Assembly: GCF_013359945.1 (NCBI RefSeq)
Contig: NZ_JABWCS010000207.1
Location: forward strand, 62,001-126,000
Direction of reading: 5' to 3'
DNA from: Paenibacillus agri
GTDB taxonomy: Bacteria; Bacillota; Bacilli; Paenibacillales; Paenibacillaceae
DNA length: 64,000 nucleotides
Position numbers and translations under genes: made by a program. Under the pieces are notes generated by a model. That model had not been told where the DNA came from and searched no databases. It saw only the letters and a list, made by a program, of their open reading frames with translations. Shown here one piece after another: positions 18,673 to 28,192 of the stretch; position 1 is the first letter of the stretch, and each line of letters opens with the position of its first letter.

Positions 18673-18699
18673 TAACCATATAACTATATACTTATATTT
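18673..18699. promoter_or_regulatory. ArsR-type box between arsR and arsB
   Basis: AT-rich dyad ATATAAGTATATAGTTATAT on the minus strand, similar to the box in front of arsR; it suggests separate control of arsB. Confidence 0.5.
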
Positions 18700-18729
18700 A
18701 AGACATAGCTTTATTACTTCAAACGCATA

Positions 18730-19056
18730 TCACTCGCAAGAAGCAACTATTTCTTTTTTATTCAAAAGGGCTAGTATCGTCTTGGAGTCCGGCATCTGAC
18801 CCAGAACAGCCTGGATATGGGGCTTATCTTCGACGTTCAGGGAATAGTGTACCCATTGCCCGCGCTTACTCTCCTTAACGATGCCCTGTGTTTTTAGCTT
18901 TCTTAAATGCTGGCTAACCGCCGGCTGTGAAATATCAAAGATATCCACAAATTCGCACACGCACCACTCCCGCTCTTTCAACAATGAAAGCATCGCCAGA
19001 CGCGTCTTGTCTCCCAGCAGTTTCATATCGTCTGCAATATCGCCCAGTGGCTCCAT
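18730..19056 (-). CDS. arsR: ArsR arsenic-responsive repressor (locus 1)
   Basis: SmtB/ArsR winged-helix repressor of 108 residues. The As(III)-binding site typical of the classical type is in EREWCVCEFVDIF (CVC near residue 32-34). The recognition helix follows (DISQPAVSQHLRKLKTQGIV). Apo-protein represses arsR and arsB; arsenite binding to the cysteines releases it. AAGGAGG precedes the ATG. A promoter with an overlapping dyad lies upstream (19074-19126). Confidence 0.94.
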   Translation of the reverse strand: MEPLGDIADDMKLLGDKTRLAMLSLLKEREWCVCEFVDIFDISQPAVSQHLRKLKTQGIVKESKRGQWVHYSLNVEDKPHIQAVLGQMPDSKTILALLNKKEIVASCE

Positions 19057-19073
19057 ATTTATTTCCTCCTTCT

Positions 19074-19126
19074 ACACTTATATAAGTCGATGCTTATATT
19101 CTAATCATCTGCCCCTACATTGACAA
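19074..19126 (-). promoter_or_regulatory. arsR promoter with ArsR operator (locus 1)
   Basis: Minus strand TTGTCA (19121-19126), 17 bp, TAGAAT (19098-19103), followed by the dyad ATATAAGC-ATCGA-CTTATAT at about 19080-19100. Confidence 0.7.
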
Positions 19127-19270
19127 GAACTAAATAATCTTTAAGGTAGACCGTAGGAAATGCCACGCGAGGTGCCATGAACGATGATCCTACACTGAAA
19201 AAACCAGCTCAAGCACTTAATTAACGTGATGAACTGGTAATTAGGTAGTATTAAGCTGGATTAATCGTTC

Positions 19271-20455
19271 TCATTTTCCCCTGATCCCGGCATAGACAGC
19301 GTCTGTAAGATCTGTAGTGAACTTGCCTGACATACCTTCCAGTGCCGTATTCGTGAACGCTACCACGCTGAGCTCTTTCGAAGGGTCCACAAACCACGAA
19401 TGACCATAGGTTCCTCCCATACGCCAAGTACCCGGTGATTCCGGGGTAGCTGCAGCAGCAGGATCTTTGAGCAGAATAAAGCCTAAGCCGAACCCTCTGC
19501 CTGGCCAAAAGGCCATTGGAAGGTCACCAATTTGATTGGTAGTCATCTCACGAACCACTGTCTCTTTCATTAGAGGTTCTCCCCCCTTGCGCAAGGTTTC
19601 CAGCAGCTTCAAAAAGTCGCCTGCACTGCCAACCATGCCCGCTCCACCCGAAGGGTAAGCTGTGGCATCCATTGCCCGGACAGGCGCTAGCCGGAAACCC
19701 GCCGTCCCCTCTACGAATGGTATAGTGTCAAAATCCCGCAAGCGGCGTGGCTCAGCAGGATCATCAGCGTAAGCAACAGCCAACCGCTCCGGATCGACTG
19801 CAGTAAACCCGGTATCGCTCATACCTAGAGGTCCTGTCACCAGTGAACGAACAGCGTCCCCAAGCGGTGCTTTGGCTACCTTTTCAATTACCGCGCCCAG
19901 TACATCTGTAGCTATAGAATATTTCCACTGTGTCCCTGGTTCATACAGAAGCGGCACAGAAGCAAGCCGGCGCAGGTTCTCGTCCAATGTGATATCCGCC
20001 AGATCCATCCCATCAGATACACCAGCAAGCTCATAGGAACCCTTCTCTTCTTGAAAAAAACGGTACGTCAATCCGGCGGTGTGTGTTAACAGGTGACGAA
20101 TCGTCAATGCCGCAGATTCACCATTCTGCAGCCTTGGACGAAATTCCGGCAGCCAGCGATCTACACGATCATCCAATTGCAGGCGGCCTTGTGATACCAA
20201 CACTAAAGCAGCTGTAGAAACAATAGGCTTAGACACAGAAGCCAACCGAAATAACGCATCCTCATGCATGGGCCGATTGTTCTCCCGATCAGCAAAACCG
20301 GCAGCACGGTTATACACCAACTCCCCGCCAATTGACACTTTAACAACGGCGCCGGCTAACCTTTTATCAGCAAGTGTAAAATCGATGACCTCATCTATAC
20401 GTGCTTGTAAATTCGCTTGCGTCTCTTTGTTCCAATATAAATTATTCAATGACAC
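19271..20455 (-). CDS. Serine hydrolase, class C beta-lactamase/esterase family
   Basis: Penicillin-binding-protein-like serine hydrolase (EstB/AmpC family), 394 residues without a signal peptide, so probably a cytoplasmic esterase or peptidase rather than a secreted beta-lactamase. The SxxK motif is in FRLASVSKPIVST (Ser near 75). The Tyr motif is in QWKYSIATDVLG (Y-S-I in place of Y-x-N). The third motif region is GTYGHSWFVDP near the C-terminus. No ribosome site stands out: TGATTGAGTGTC-like sequence only. The substrate cannot be inferred. It is divergent from the Lrp gene. Confidence 0.88.
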   Translation of the reverse strand: MSLNNLYWNKETQANLQARIDEVIDFTLADKRLAGAVVKVSIGGELVYNRAAGFADRENNRPMHEDALFRLASVSKPIVSTAALVLVSQGRLQLDDRVDRWLPEFRPRLQNGESAALTIRHLLTHTAGLTYRFFQEEKGSYELAGVSDGMDLADITLDENLRRLASVPLLYEPGTQWKYSIATDVLGAVIEKVAKAPLGDAVRSLVTGPLGMSDTGFTAVDPERLAVAYADDPAEPRRLRDFDTIPFVEGTAGFRLAPVRAMDATAYPSGGAGMVGSAGDFLKLLETLRKGGEPLMKETVVREMTTNQIGDLPMAFWPGRGFGLGFILLKDPAAAATPESPGTWRMGGTYGHSWFVDPSKELSVVAFTNTALEGMSGKFTTDLTDAVYAGIRGK

Positions 20456-20620
20456 TCATCCTCTCTGAACAATATCATGTTGCTTACTTTTCCGGGGTGA
20501 GTTTATTATATAAATCAAGTCTCTTTGATTACATAAGACAAACCAGTTAGTTGCTTCAGTTTACAAAGGAAAATAAGGTAGTTTGCAAGGAAATATTCGA
20601 AATTAAAGGAGGGCGTTTTC

Positions 20621-21082
20621 ATGGACCATATAGATAAGCAGATTCTGTTCCATTTGCAAAATCAGGCGAGGATTTCAATGACCGAGTTAGGGAAATGTGT
20701 CAGCCTATCACAACCAGCCGTTACAGAGCGAGTCCGCCGTCTGGAAGAGAACGGGGTCATTGAGGCGTACCGCACAGTGATCTCCCCGGAGAAAATCGGC
20801 AAAGGTACTGTGGCCTATGTACTGTTTAGGACAAAAGAATGTTATCCCTTCCTTGATTTTTGCCGTTCTGCACCCGAGGTTGTTGAATGCTATCGCATCA
20901 GCGGAGAACACAACTACCTGCTAAAGGTTATGACTGACTCTACCAAATCACTAGAAGAATTCGGCAGCCAGTGCGATCCCTATGGAACTTACACCGTTCT
21001 CATCGTAATGTCATCCCCTATTGATCCTAAATTCCTCATCCCCTCGCTTGAAAAAGTAAATCTGATCGCCGATCCAGAATAA
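20621..21082 (+). CDS. Lrp/AsnC-family regulator
   Basis: A 153-residue feast/famine regulator. HTH at about 1-60 (DHIDKQILFHLQNQARISM ... LSQPAVTERVRRLEENGVI) and a RAM/AsnC ligand-binding domain at about 65-150 (AYVLFRTKECYPFLDF, HNYLLKVMT). It follows a strong AAAGGAGGG. It is divergent from the serine hydrolase; amino acids or aromatic compounds are the usual ligands of the family. Confidence 0.93.
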   Translation: MDHIDKQILFHLQNQARISMTELGKCVSLSQPAVTERVRRLEENGVIEAYRTVISPEKIGKGTVAYVLFRTKECYPFLDFCRSAPEVVECYRISGEHNYLLKVMTDSTKSLEEFGSQCDPYGTYTVLIVMSSPIDPKFLIPSLEKVNLIADPE

Positions 21083-21102
21083 CTCGCAGACGGTGTACAA
21101 AC

Positions 21103-21131
21103 AAAAAGGAATCCGGCAACAGCCGGATCCC
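21103..21131 (-). terminator. Terminator of the GH8 gene
   Basis: GGATCCGGC pairs with GCCGGATTCC around TGTT on the minus strand and ends in TTTTTG. Convergent with the lrp gene. Confidence 0.85.
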
Positions 21132-21163
21132 TGAGATATCAAATGAGAAAACACAGAACTTTA

Positions 21164-22396
21164 TTAATATGTCCACCAGTTGCCTGACATCACAATCAGC
21201 GAGAACAACTTGATGCTGTCTTCGTAGTAGCCTTCGGCAGAACTACTTGCCGTATGGCTCCACACCGAGTTTAGCCAGCTTTGATAGCTCGGAGAGGTCA
21301 TCGCACTAACGCCGAACGGTGCATAGAAGGCACCGCTGTTGTAGCTGCCGAACACAGTTCCATTCAGCTTATAGCCATCCTTGATGCTTCCGGGAGCGCC
21401 CCCTACTTTAGTTTGGATCCAACTGTTCATCTGATTAAGCTGCGACAAGGCACGGTTATCGCCAGTAATCAGGTAGTCCGTAGCAATCCGCCATGGAGTA
21501 CGACAGGAGTTATAGTTGTAATTACCGTCATTAGCATCTTCTAAGAAGTTAGCCGCTGCGGGCTTGTACACACCACCTGAGTAAATCACGAAATCAGGCA
21601 GCAGACCGGTGCTTGCGCTGTACCCGCTATACAGGCTGTTGATAATCGTGTAGGTCTTGTCCGTAACGTTCTTCCAGCGGACATCTCCAGTAGCACTTTG
21701 GAAAGCCTTCAAATGATTCAGCATGAAATCCGAAGGCCGTGTAGCTGTATTATAGGAGCCACTGTTCGCCCAGTCGCCGAGACGGATGGTCCACTGGTTC
21801 TGGTTAATTTCTTTATCCATAATGGCATTAATAATATTCTTCGCCGCTTGTAAATAATTGATTGTACCGTTGCTTCCCCACTGCTTATCTGCTAACAGCA
21901 GCGAGAACGCGATGTCCATATCTCCGTCTGTGGCCGAATCCTGACCATCAATATTTTGAAAACTGCTGTTCTGCTTCCAGGACATTAAGTACGGGTTATT
22001 CGCGCTCGGATGTGCTTTGTAATAATTATAGAGGCCGTCAAAATAAGTCTGCGCACTGCTGTCATACCCGGCCATTAGCACGGTGAACAGCATGCCATAG
22101 CCATGGGCTTCGGATACGGTTTCCCCGGCCGAATTGTATTTAACATAATATTTACCGGTGCCAGCTGGCTTAAGGTAGGCTGCTTTCCACGCATCCCATT
22201 TGGTTTTCACTGTATTATCCATGCTCGTCTGAGTGACATTATTGGGCTTAATAGAACCGGCCGTATAAGTCGTATGCTGTGGAAATGGCTTATTTACTGC
22301 TGCGAATGCTGATCCCACCGGGAGTATAACAATAGCTAAACACATCATCATAAGCGTTCTCCAATTGAACCTAAGCTTTCCTATCCTTTTCACCAT
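21164..22396 (-). CDS. Secreted glycoside hydrolase family 8 (chitosanase/glucanase type)
   Basis: Extracellular (alpha/alpha)6-barrel glycosidase of 410 residues. The signal peptide is at about 1-33 (LMMMCLAIVILPVGSAFA). The GH8 core shows the general acid Glu96 in TVSEAHGYGM, the SATDGDMDIAFSLLLA signature with Asp157 and Asp159, LGDW, and NSCRTPWRIATDYL. The sequence is of the type known from Bacillus/Paenibacillus chitosanases that also cut beta-1,3-1,4-glucan, so chitosan or mixed-linked glucan is the expected substrate. GAGGAG precedes the ATG. It is a single gene with its own terminator. Confidence 0.93.
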   Translation of the reverse strand: MVKRIGKLRFNWRTLMMMCLAIVILPVGSAFAAVNKPFPQHTTYTAGSIKPNNVTQTSMDNTVKTKWDAWKAAYLKPAGTGKYYVKYNSAGETVSEAHGYGMLFTVLMAGYDSSAQTYFDGLYNYYKAHPSANNPYLMSWKQNSSFQNIDGQDSATDGDMDIAFSLLLADKQWGSNGTINYLQAAKNIINAIMDKEINQNQWTIRLGDWANSGSYNTATRPSDFMLNHLKAFQSATGDVRWKNVTDKTYTIINSLYSGYSASTGLLPDFVIYSGGVYKPAAANFLEDANDGNYNYNSCRTPWRIATDYLITGDNRALSQLNQMNSWIQTKVGGAPGSIKDGYKLNGTVFGSYNSGAFYAPFGVSAMTSPSYQSWLNSVWSHTASSSAEGYYEDSIKLFSLIVMSGNWWTY

Positions 22397-22642
22397 CTAA
22401 TCATCTCCTCTTCAAATGCTGATTCGCGATCAACAAGCAGGGGCACAAGCCAACGCGTTAAAAGGCAAATAACATAAATAAATTGGTTAATTTGTTAAAT
22501 AATGATTAGAAATCGCAATACCAATATATTCTGCAATCTAGTAACTGTCAATATCAAACGTACCGCAAGTCATAGTTTCCACATTCCTCCCGGTGTACTC
22601 CGCTCGCTCTACCGCATGACTTACTTTCCAGGCTCTCATCAC

Positions 22643-22691
22643 AAAAAAAAGGATCACCCCTGTCCCAAAATGGAACAATGAAGTGATCCTT
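22643..22691 (-). terminator. Terminator of the SDR gene
   Basis: AAAGGATCACTTC pairs with GGGTGATCCTTT on the minus strand and runs into TTTTTTTTG. Confidence 0.85.
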
Positions 22692-22702
22692 TATCAATAA
22701 AC

Positions 22703-23497
22703 TTAGAACACGCTGCGAACCAAACCGCCGTCCACTCGCATGGCAGAACCATTAATTGCCGAAGCCAACGGGCTGCTGAGAAAAACGACAACATCCGCAA
22801 TCTCCTCCGGACGAATCAGCCTTTGAATAATGGAGGTTGGACGATTCTCCTTCATAAATCTGATCTCCGCTTCCTCGATTGTAAGCTTCTCCTCTGGATA
22901 CAAGGTATTCAGCATAGTCTCTACGCCTTCTGTTAAGGTAGAGCCCGGCATGACGGTATTCACCGTTACCTTTGTCCCTTTGGTGAGCTCAGCCAAACTG
23001 CGGGAGAGTGATAGCTGCATCGTTTTGGTTGCGCTGTAGTGAGCCATTTCCTGAGAAGGCATCACTGCAGCCTCACTGGCGATGAAGATAATTCTGCCCT
23101 CATTGCTCTCCAGCATGCCCTTCAAATAGTGACGGCTAAGCCGAACTCCGCTCATGATGTTAACCTCAAAGAACTTAAACCATTCTTCATCCGGAATATC
23201 AAAATATTCAGCAGGCTCGAAGATCCCCAGATTGTTAATAAGAATATCGACTTTCGGGAATTCCTCCACAAGCTTCTTGCATCCCGCCTCTGTTCCCAGA
23301 TCCGCTACCGCTGAGTATACCTCAGCTTCAGGATGCTCCTTCTTAATCTCTTGAATCGCATCATTCACCTTGTCCTTATGCCGTCCATTGATCAGAACAG
23401 TTGCACCCTCCCGCACCAACGATTTGGCAATCGCTTTGCCAATTCCCGATGTTGATCCAGTCACCAGTGCGGTTTTGCCTTCTAAATGTAGCTTCAT
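22703..23497 (-). CDS. Short-chain dehydrogenase/reductase
   Basis: NAD(P)-dependent SDR of 264 residues. The cofactor motif is VTGSTSGIGKAIAKSL near 10-25, then NNLGIFEP, the catalytic Ser in FIASEAAVM, and YSATK (Tyr-x-x-x-Lys). The C-terminal VDGG stretch is typical of oxidoreductases of this class. ATG at 23495-23497 is preferred: AAAGGAGG is 8 nt upstream, and the earlier ATG choices overlap that site. It lies downstream of an aldo/keto reductase on the same strand; the two may form a carbonyl-detoxification unit with the divergent HxlR regulator. Confidence 0.92.
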   Translation of the reverse strand: MKLHLEGKTALVTGSTSGIGKAIAKSLVREGATVLINGRHKDKVNDAIQEIKKEHPEAEVYSAVADLGTEAGCKKLVEEFPKVDILINNLGIFEPAEYFDIPDEEWFKFFEVNIMSGVRLSRHYLKGMLESNEGRIIFIASEAAVMPSQEMAHYSATKTMQLSLSRSLAELTKGTKVTVNTVMPGSTLTEGVETMLNTLYPEEKLTIEEAEIRFMKENRPTSIIQRLIRPEEIADVVVFLSSPLASAINGSAMRVDGGLVRSVF

Positions 23498-23537
23498 GCC
23501 CATTCCTCCTTTGTATACACTACCCTGATACAAGAGA

Positions 23538-23577
23538 GATCACTCCACTCATTCCATATAGAACGAGGGAGTGATCT
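23538..23577. repeat. Hairpin between aldo/keto reductase and SDR genes
   Basis: AGATCACTCC at 23538-23547 pairs with GGAGTGATCT at 23568-23577. There is no T-run, so it is a weak terminator or an mRNA-processing stem inside a possible two-gene operon. Confidence 0.55.
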
Positions 23578-23604
23578 TGTTCATGCACTATTACTCATGC
23601 GCTA

Positions 23605-24447
23605 TTAAAAATCGAAATTATCCGGGTCTGGTCCGACACGCAGGTGTTGATCCAATCCGTCAATTCGTTTCATATCTTCCGCGGACAGCTCGAAATCAAA
23701 GACCGAAGCGTTCTCCACAATGCGGTGTTCTTTGGTTGACTTAGGAATCGTAACAACACCGTTTTGAAGATCCCAACGCAAAATGATTTGGGCAATGGAT
23801 TTGCCGTATTTAGCAGCAATTTCTTGCAGCTCAGGGTTGTCCAGCAGTTGGCCCTGCATCAGTGGAGACCAGGCTTCGTATTGAATGCCTTGCGCTTTGC
23901 AGAAGGCTTGCAGATCTTTTTGCGTCAAGCGCGGGTGATATTCCATCTGGTTCACCATTGGCTTGATTTCAGCATCTTCGAGCAGGTCTTTTAACTGGTG
24001 CTCAAGGAAGTTGCTGACTCCAATCGCTTTGACACGCCCTTCTTTATAAAGAGTCTCAAGTGCTCTCCAGGCTTCCTTATATTTTCCTTTTACAGGCCAA
24101 TGGATCAGATACAAATCGAGGTATTCCAGACCAAGCTTCTTCAGGCTCAGTTCATATGCAGCAATGGTGGACTCATAACCGAGATCCGCATTCCACACTT
24201 TGGAGGTCACGAACAGGTCTTCTCTGGAAATACCAGCAGCTTCAAGCCCTTGGCGAATTCCGTTGCCTACTCCTTCTTCATTGCCATAGATCGCAGCGGT
24301 ATCCACACTACGGTAGCCGTGGGCAATTGCTGTTTTCACGGCGTTCTCCAGTTCAGCGCCTTCCTCTACTTGAAATACTCCGAGACCAAACCACGGCATT
24401 TTCACCCCATTGGACAGGGTTGTTGTATCTTGCAGATTGTTAGCCAT
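23605..24447 (-). CDS. Aldo/keto reductase
   Basis: NADPH-dependent carbonyl reductase of 280 residues with a TIM barrel. Catalytic tetrad: Asp in [13 protein letters not shown] (with Tyr in the same motif), Lys in [11 protein letters not shown], His in LYLIHWP. The NADPH loop is in [16 protein letters not shown]. It matches the YvgN/YtbE (glyoxal reductase) type. GGAGGAAG precedes the ATG. The divergent HxlR gene and the paired boxes at 24575-24605 suggest induction by reactive carbonyls or quinones. Confidence 0.94.
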   Translation of the reverse strand: MANNLQDTTTLSNGVKMPWFGLGVFQVEEGAELENAVKTAIAHGYRSVDTAAIYGNEEGVGNGIRQGLEAAGISREDLFVTSKVWNADLGYESTIAAYELSLKKLGLEYLDLYLIHWPVKGKYKEAWRALETLYKEGRVKAIGVSNFLEHQLKDLLEDAEIKPMVNQMEYHPRLTQKDLQAFCKAQGIQYEAWSPLMQGQLLDNPELQEIAAKYGKSIAQIILRWDLQNGVVTIPKSTKEHRIVENASVFDFELSAEDMKRIDGLDQHLRVGPDPDNFDF

Positions 24448-24574
24448 TCTCTATCTTCCTCCATCTATGATTAATTGCTGAGCTTATAATATGCCACTCG
24501 GCCAAGCCCTAGTCATCAATGCTTGCAAGTGCTATGATAGGTTAAAACATTCAAAATGAATAGTACGCACTTCA

Positions 24575-24605
24575 AAGTACCATAGTAACTAAAAAGTACC
24601 TATGG
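24575..24605. promoter_or_regulatory. Probable HxlR operator between akr and hxlR
   Basis: Two direct copies of AAAGTACC (24574-24581 and 24593-24600 region) and an inverted CCATAG/CTATGG pair (24580-24585, 24600-24605) lie in the divergent promoter region. Confidence 0.5.
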
Positions 24606-24638
24606 GAATATTAAACTCTAACAAATGGAGGGATAACC

Positions 24639-25007
24639 ATGACATTGGTTAAGAAAAAATATAATATTTCGGTGGAGGCCACCCTGGAGGTCATTGGCGG
24701 AAAGTGGAAATGTGTGATCCTCTGCCATTTGACCCATGGCAAGAAGCGCACTACCGAGCTCAAGCAGCTGATGCCTGCTATTACGCAAAAGATGCTGACC
24801 CAGCAGCTGCGGGAGCTGGAAAGTGACGGTATCATTAACCGGATTAGCTATAACCAGGTTCCGCCAAAGGTGGAGTACGAGTTGAGTGAATATGGGGAAA
24901 GTCTGAAGGATATCCTTGATTCGTTGTGCAATTGGGGAGAGCAGCATATTATCAAGCAATATGGCGACAAACATGCAATGCTTGAAGATAGTATTCTCAA
25001 CAAGTAA
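24639..25007 (+). CDS. HxlR (DUF24)-family regulator
   Basis: Small winged-helix regulator of 122 residues with the family hallmark VIGGKWKCVILCHLTHG (Cys near 29 and 33) followed by TTELKQLMPAITQKMLTQQLRELE. Members such as YodB and HypR sense quinones, aldehydes or hypochlorite through an N-terminal Cys; here CVILC contains two. GGAGGG precedes the ATG. It is divergent from the aldo/keto reductase, its likely target. Confidence 0.93.
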   Translation: MTLVKKKYNISVEATLEVIGGKWKCVILCHLTHGKKRTTELKQLMPAITQKMLTQQLRELESDGIINRISYNQVPPKVEYELSEYGESLKDILDSLCNWGEQHIIKQYGDKHAMLEDSILNK

Positions 25008-25126
25008 GGCAAAGCATTCCTTGCAGGCTAAGGAACTGAAGATGCTGCTATGTTGCCCAGGATGGCAGCATGGCAGCATCTATTTGATTGAAGGAGCCGA
25101 AGAAGGATCGGATCAACCGACAAAGC

Positions 25127-25984
25127 CTAACTTCTGCTCATATTTGCAAATCGGGGTCCCGGGTAAAAGCCAACTTTTCTATAGAGGTTCTCTGCCTCAT
25201 TGCCAACGGTCACACAAAGCTTAACGACCTGTGAATGCTCATGAGCGGTTGCTCTAACATAGTTGAGCATAGCTTCTGCAAGCCGTTTGTTTCTATACTT
25301 GGGAAGCACGCACAATTCCCCTATTTCCGCAAAACCGAGGGGCATTTTTTCATAGATACCAGCTATACAAAGTCCGGCAATTGCTTGCTCTTGCTCATCA
25401 AATACATAAATCGAAAGATTGCGGTGCTCATAGACCTTCATCAGATGCTGAACATCTGCTATGGCCTTAGCTTCATCGGGAGTACCATAAGTTTCATAGT
25501 CAATCCCCCCTGCATATCCCTTCATAAGGATCTTGGCCACCGTGATAATATCTGTTGTCTCATCTAGCGAGTGTATAGAAAATCCATCCGGCAACACTGC
25601 TGTTATGCTATCATCAGCCGGACAGCACATGACCAGCCGAATCACACCCAGCTTATATCCGAATGCAAGCAAAATACTGACATCTTGTTGTAAGACTCCA
25701 TTAATGTGCTTAATATCATGACTGCAACTAAATAACGCTTTCCAAAAAGCCGTTCTGTCAGCAAAAGGTGAGATCAAAAAGGGGTACATTACCGTCCCAT
25801 CATTGATTATTGCCCCGCCAATCCTCACCTCGTCACGCAGAATCCAATAACATCGGTCGCTGAATTGCGTATCTTGAATTCGTGTATTCCAGTCGTACCA
25901 CATCTCAATATCCGTATCGGCATAGATCACCTGGTAGACGGCAAACTTTTCTTTATCTGCTAGCTCCAGTCTATATTTTGGCAT
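25127..25984 (-). CDS. GNAT-family N-acetyltransferase
   Basis: Acetyltransferase-like protein of about 285 residues. The C-terminal half carries a GNAT fold with FAEIGELCVLPKYRNKRLAEAMLNYV (motif A, acetyl-CoA binding) and LCVTVGNEAENLYRKVGFYPG. The N-terminal half (RLELADKEKFAVYQVIYADT) may be a degenerate second GNAT domain. ATG at 25982-25984 (MPKYRLEL) after GTGGGG is preferred over the upstream Met codons. The substrate is unknown. Confidence 0.83.
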   Translation of the reverse strand: MPKYRLELADKEKFAVYQVIYADTDIEMWYDWNTRIQDTQFSDRCYWILRDEVRIGGAIINDGTVMYPFLISPFADRTAFWKALFSCSHDIKHINGVLQQDVSILLAFGYKLGVIRLVMCCPADDSITAVLPDGFSIHSLDETTDIITVAKILMKGYAGGIDYETYGTPDEAKAIADVQHLMKVYEHRNLSIYVFDEQEQAIAGLCIAGIYEKMPLGFAEIGELCVLPKYRNKRLAEAMLNYVRATAHEHSQVVKLCVTVGNEAENLYRKVGFYPGPRFANMSRS

Positions 25985-26101
25985 ATTCATCCCCACTTTA
26001 GATCGCTCCCTTCTGCATATCGACTTGATCATACAGCTTGTTCACATCATAAAGTAGTTATAGTTCTGCTATATTTAAAAATTCCCGCCTCTCGCTTTGC
26101 A

Positions 26102-26839
26102 TTATGATTGATACGCATGTACGAGTTGTTGTAAGGCTTCCTTCACATCGCCGTGAAAAAGCCCCCCATGGTAGCAAACAACCTGCTCAATGTCATATTC
26201 CAGTAATCGCTGAACCGAATGAACAGCCTCCGGCAAATTCAATGTATATTGTGGATTGGCAATTTCAAGTCTGCCTTGCTCAATGACGACTGCATCTCCG
26301 GCAATTAAAGTTTTGCTGGCAGGAAGATACAGTGACATATGACCAGGCGTGTGCCCTGGCGTATAAATGATTTCTATCCCTCCGCACCATGGCAACCATT
26401 CCCCACCAGATACCGTCTGATCAACTGCTGCCGGCTCAATGGACTGCAAGAATTTAATAAATTGCTCCGCTTGCGGCTTGGATTCCTCTGGCAAAGCATC
26501 AAATGTCGATTCCGCCTGCTCCAACCGCTTTGACTTTGTTTTACCCTCAATAGATGGTGTTTCGATCTCATGGGCGATAATACTGATGTACGGGTATGCC
26601 CGTTTCAGCGCAGCAAGTGATCCGATATGATCCATGTCGTGATGCGTGATGATCAACTTGGTGAGGGAACGTAGTGTAACCCCATGTTTGTTCACTGCTG
26701 CTTCTAGGAGAGGCACAAAGTCTGGATAACCGCAATCTACAAGAATCGTATCGCGTTCATCTTGAAGCAAGACCGGGGTAATGATCTGTTGTTGTCCACT
26801 ATATTCAAATTCAATGTCGAGCAGTTGATAAGGGTTCAT
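26102..26839 (-). CDS. MBL-fold metallo-hydrolase
   Basis: Metallo-beta-lactamase-fold hydrolase of 245 residues. Metal-binding motif KLIITHHDMDHIGS (HxHxDH-like: H-H-D-M-D-H), then YTPGHTPGHMSLYLPA, IAGDAV and VVCYHGGLF. The fold covers lactonases, glyoxalase II and similar esterases. GGAGG lies just before the ATG. It is alone between a GNAT gene and a small HTH gene. Confidence 0.9.
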   Translation of the reverse strand: MNPYQLLDIEFEYSGQQQIITPVLLQDERDTILVDCGYPDFVPLLEAAVNKHGVTLRSLTKLIITHHDMDHIGSLAALKRAYPYISIIAHEIETPSIEGKTKSKRLEQAESTFDALPEESKPQAEQFIKFLQSIEPAAVDQTVSGGEWLPWCGGIEIIYTPGHTPGHMSLYLPASKTLIAGDAVVIEQGRLEIANPQYTLNLPEAVHSVQRLLEYDIEQVVCYHGGLFHGDVKEALQQLVHAYQS

Positions 26840-26935
26840 CCGTACCTCCTGAATTCATGTCCTTTAAGAATAAGTGTAGAACATGACACGAGCGTTAGAA
26901 AGGACATAGATGATACAGAATCAAAGGTGTCCACC

Positions 26936-27199
26936 TTATTGACTGCGAATAATTCGTCTAATGCTGCGTTCACTCAAATAGTGATGGTGTGCAAGCTCCT
27001 TGACGGTTAGACCTGAACGAAAATTACGCATGATTTCTTCATTACGGTCTTGCAGCATTTGCTTATACCCGGAACATTCGCCCCATTGTTTTTTCTTCCC
27101 TTGCCGGGCTGGGATATACAGATATCCTGCTTGTACATATTCTTGAATGCTATGAAGTAATTCTTCCGGTAGCATCTCTTGTGCATTTTGATATTTCAT
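26936..27199 (-). CDS. Small HTH protein, CD3324 family
   Basis: An 87-residue protein starting MKYQNAQEMLPEELLHSIQEY. It contains YLYIPARQGKKKQWGE and a C-terminal HTH (RSGLTVKELAHHHYLSERSIRRII). The pattern fits the CD3324/Mor-like small regulator family of Firmicutes. ATG at 27197-27199 with TAGGAG 7 nt upstream is preferred over the frame open to 27283. The target is unknown. Confidence 0.8.
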   Translation of the reverse strand: MKYQNAQEMLPEELLHSIQEYVQAGYLYIPARQGKKKQWGECSGYKQMLQDRNEEIMRNFRSGLTVKELAHHHYLSERSIRRIIRSQ

Positions 27200-27400
27200 T
27201 ATTTTGCTCCTATCTATATAGCAGAATTCGGTATATAGAGAAGCAAAGAGTCCGCTCTTCAGTATGGCGAAGGCTCTAAGCAAAGTTCGCTTGAACGCGT
27301 TGGAACTCTTTGCTCAGAGCCACCTCCATCGATACGAAAAAGCATAGGGATCATGCCATTCACTCCCGTCTAAAGGCTAGTTATTGTGACAGTAATACGC
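27200..27400. other. Intergenic region upstream of the CD3324-type gene
   Basis: No gene seen. It contains an imperfect inverted repeat (CAAAGAGTCCG... and ...GGAACTCTTTG around 27244-27312) that may be a hairpin between transcription units. Confidence 0.35.
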
Positions 27401-27404
27401 CTCT

Positions 27405-27655
27405 ATTGTGACACAACAGGCAGCGTAATCTCCAGCTCAGGGATATATTCCACTTTTACATGGTGGTCTATGTAAATCCAGTGGAACTAATGTCTGAGAG
27501 AATTCATGCAATCTGGCTGCATCTTCTGCTAATCTAAAGACAATCTGCGTAATGTTATCTTCCTCTAGCGTAAGTGCCGACCCTTCGATCCACTCAAGAA
27601 GTGTTGCGAATGTCTGGCCAAATTGATCGACCTGATTTTAAATTTCGTTCCAATA
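27405..27655 (-). pseudogene. Degenerate gene fragment of unknown family
   Basis: On the minus strand a protein-like sequence can be followed through a stop and a frameshift: YWNEI, stop, NQVDQFGQTFATLLEWIEGS, LTLEEDNITQIVFRLAEDAA, RLHEFSQTLV, then in the next frame WIYIDHHVKVEYIPELEITL and PVVSQ before a stop. The steady amphipathic composition suggests real ancestry. I do not recognise the family. Confidence 0.45.
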
Positions 27656-27976
27656 CCCCATTTAAAGACAATTTATCAAATCTAGTTGACAAATATCGCA
27701 TTAATATATTATCCTTATTTTTACATAGATACCATAGTTTTTAATGATGCTGCAACAAAACTCACACGACTGTAGCAGATTAACGTCTGTTATCTACCCT
27801 GTACCTCCCCCATCCTACGCACTCTATAACTTCCAATTATTATTGCCACTGTACTCTGTTGACTTACACTTTCCTCTTCCAGACCTACAACCTACCCACA
27901 CTTATTTGCGTGTAACTCTATTTATGCTGTCTACCCCTGTCCATTTTGCTAGACTCGTTGATCTTCTAAAAACAAT
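27656..27976. other. Intergenic region upstream of the chitinase
   Basis: AT- and pyrimidine-rich DNA with no convincing gene; an open frame across 27744-28193 has atypical composition and I do not accept it as coding. Confidence 0.4.
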
Positions 27977-27990
27977 AGATAGCGCTTACA
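27977..27990 (+). promoter_or_regulatory. cre-like box upstream of the chitinase gene
   Basis: AGATAGCGCTTACA matches TGTAAGCGCTTACA at 11 of 14 bases, with the whole right half GCGCTTACA intact, about 200 bp before the chitinase start. Carbon control of chitinases via CcpA is common. Confidence 0.4.
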
Positions 27991-28192
27991 TACTATGTTA
28001 TATACCACTCACGATAGTCGTAATTCTGTGTAGAACAGAAAGGATGAGAGTGATGGGCGTCAATAGGCATGGCTGCGCAGCAAAATGGATGAGGGACAAA
28101 GAAATACAAATGAAAGGGCGTGGTCCGCCTGGAGAGGAGGGTATGGATAGGCTACTAGATTTTAAAATTCAAACCAAAAAGGAGAATTTGTG

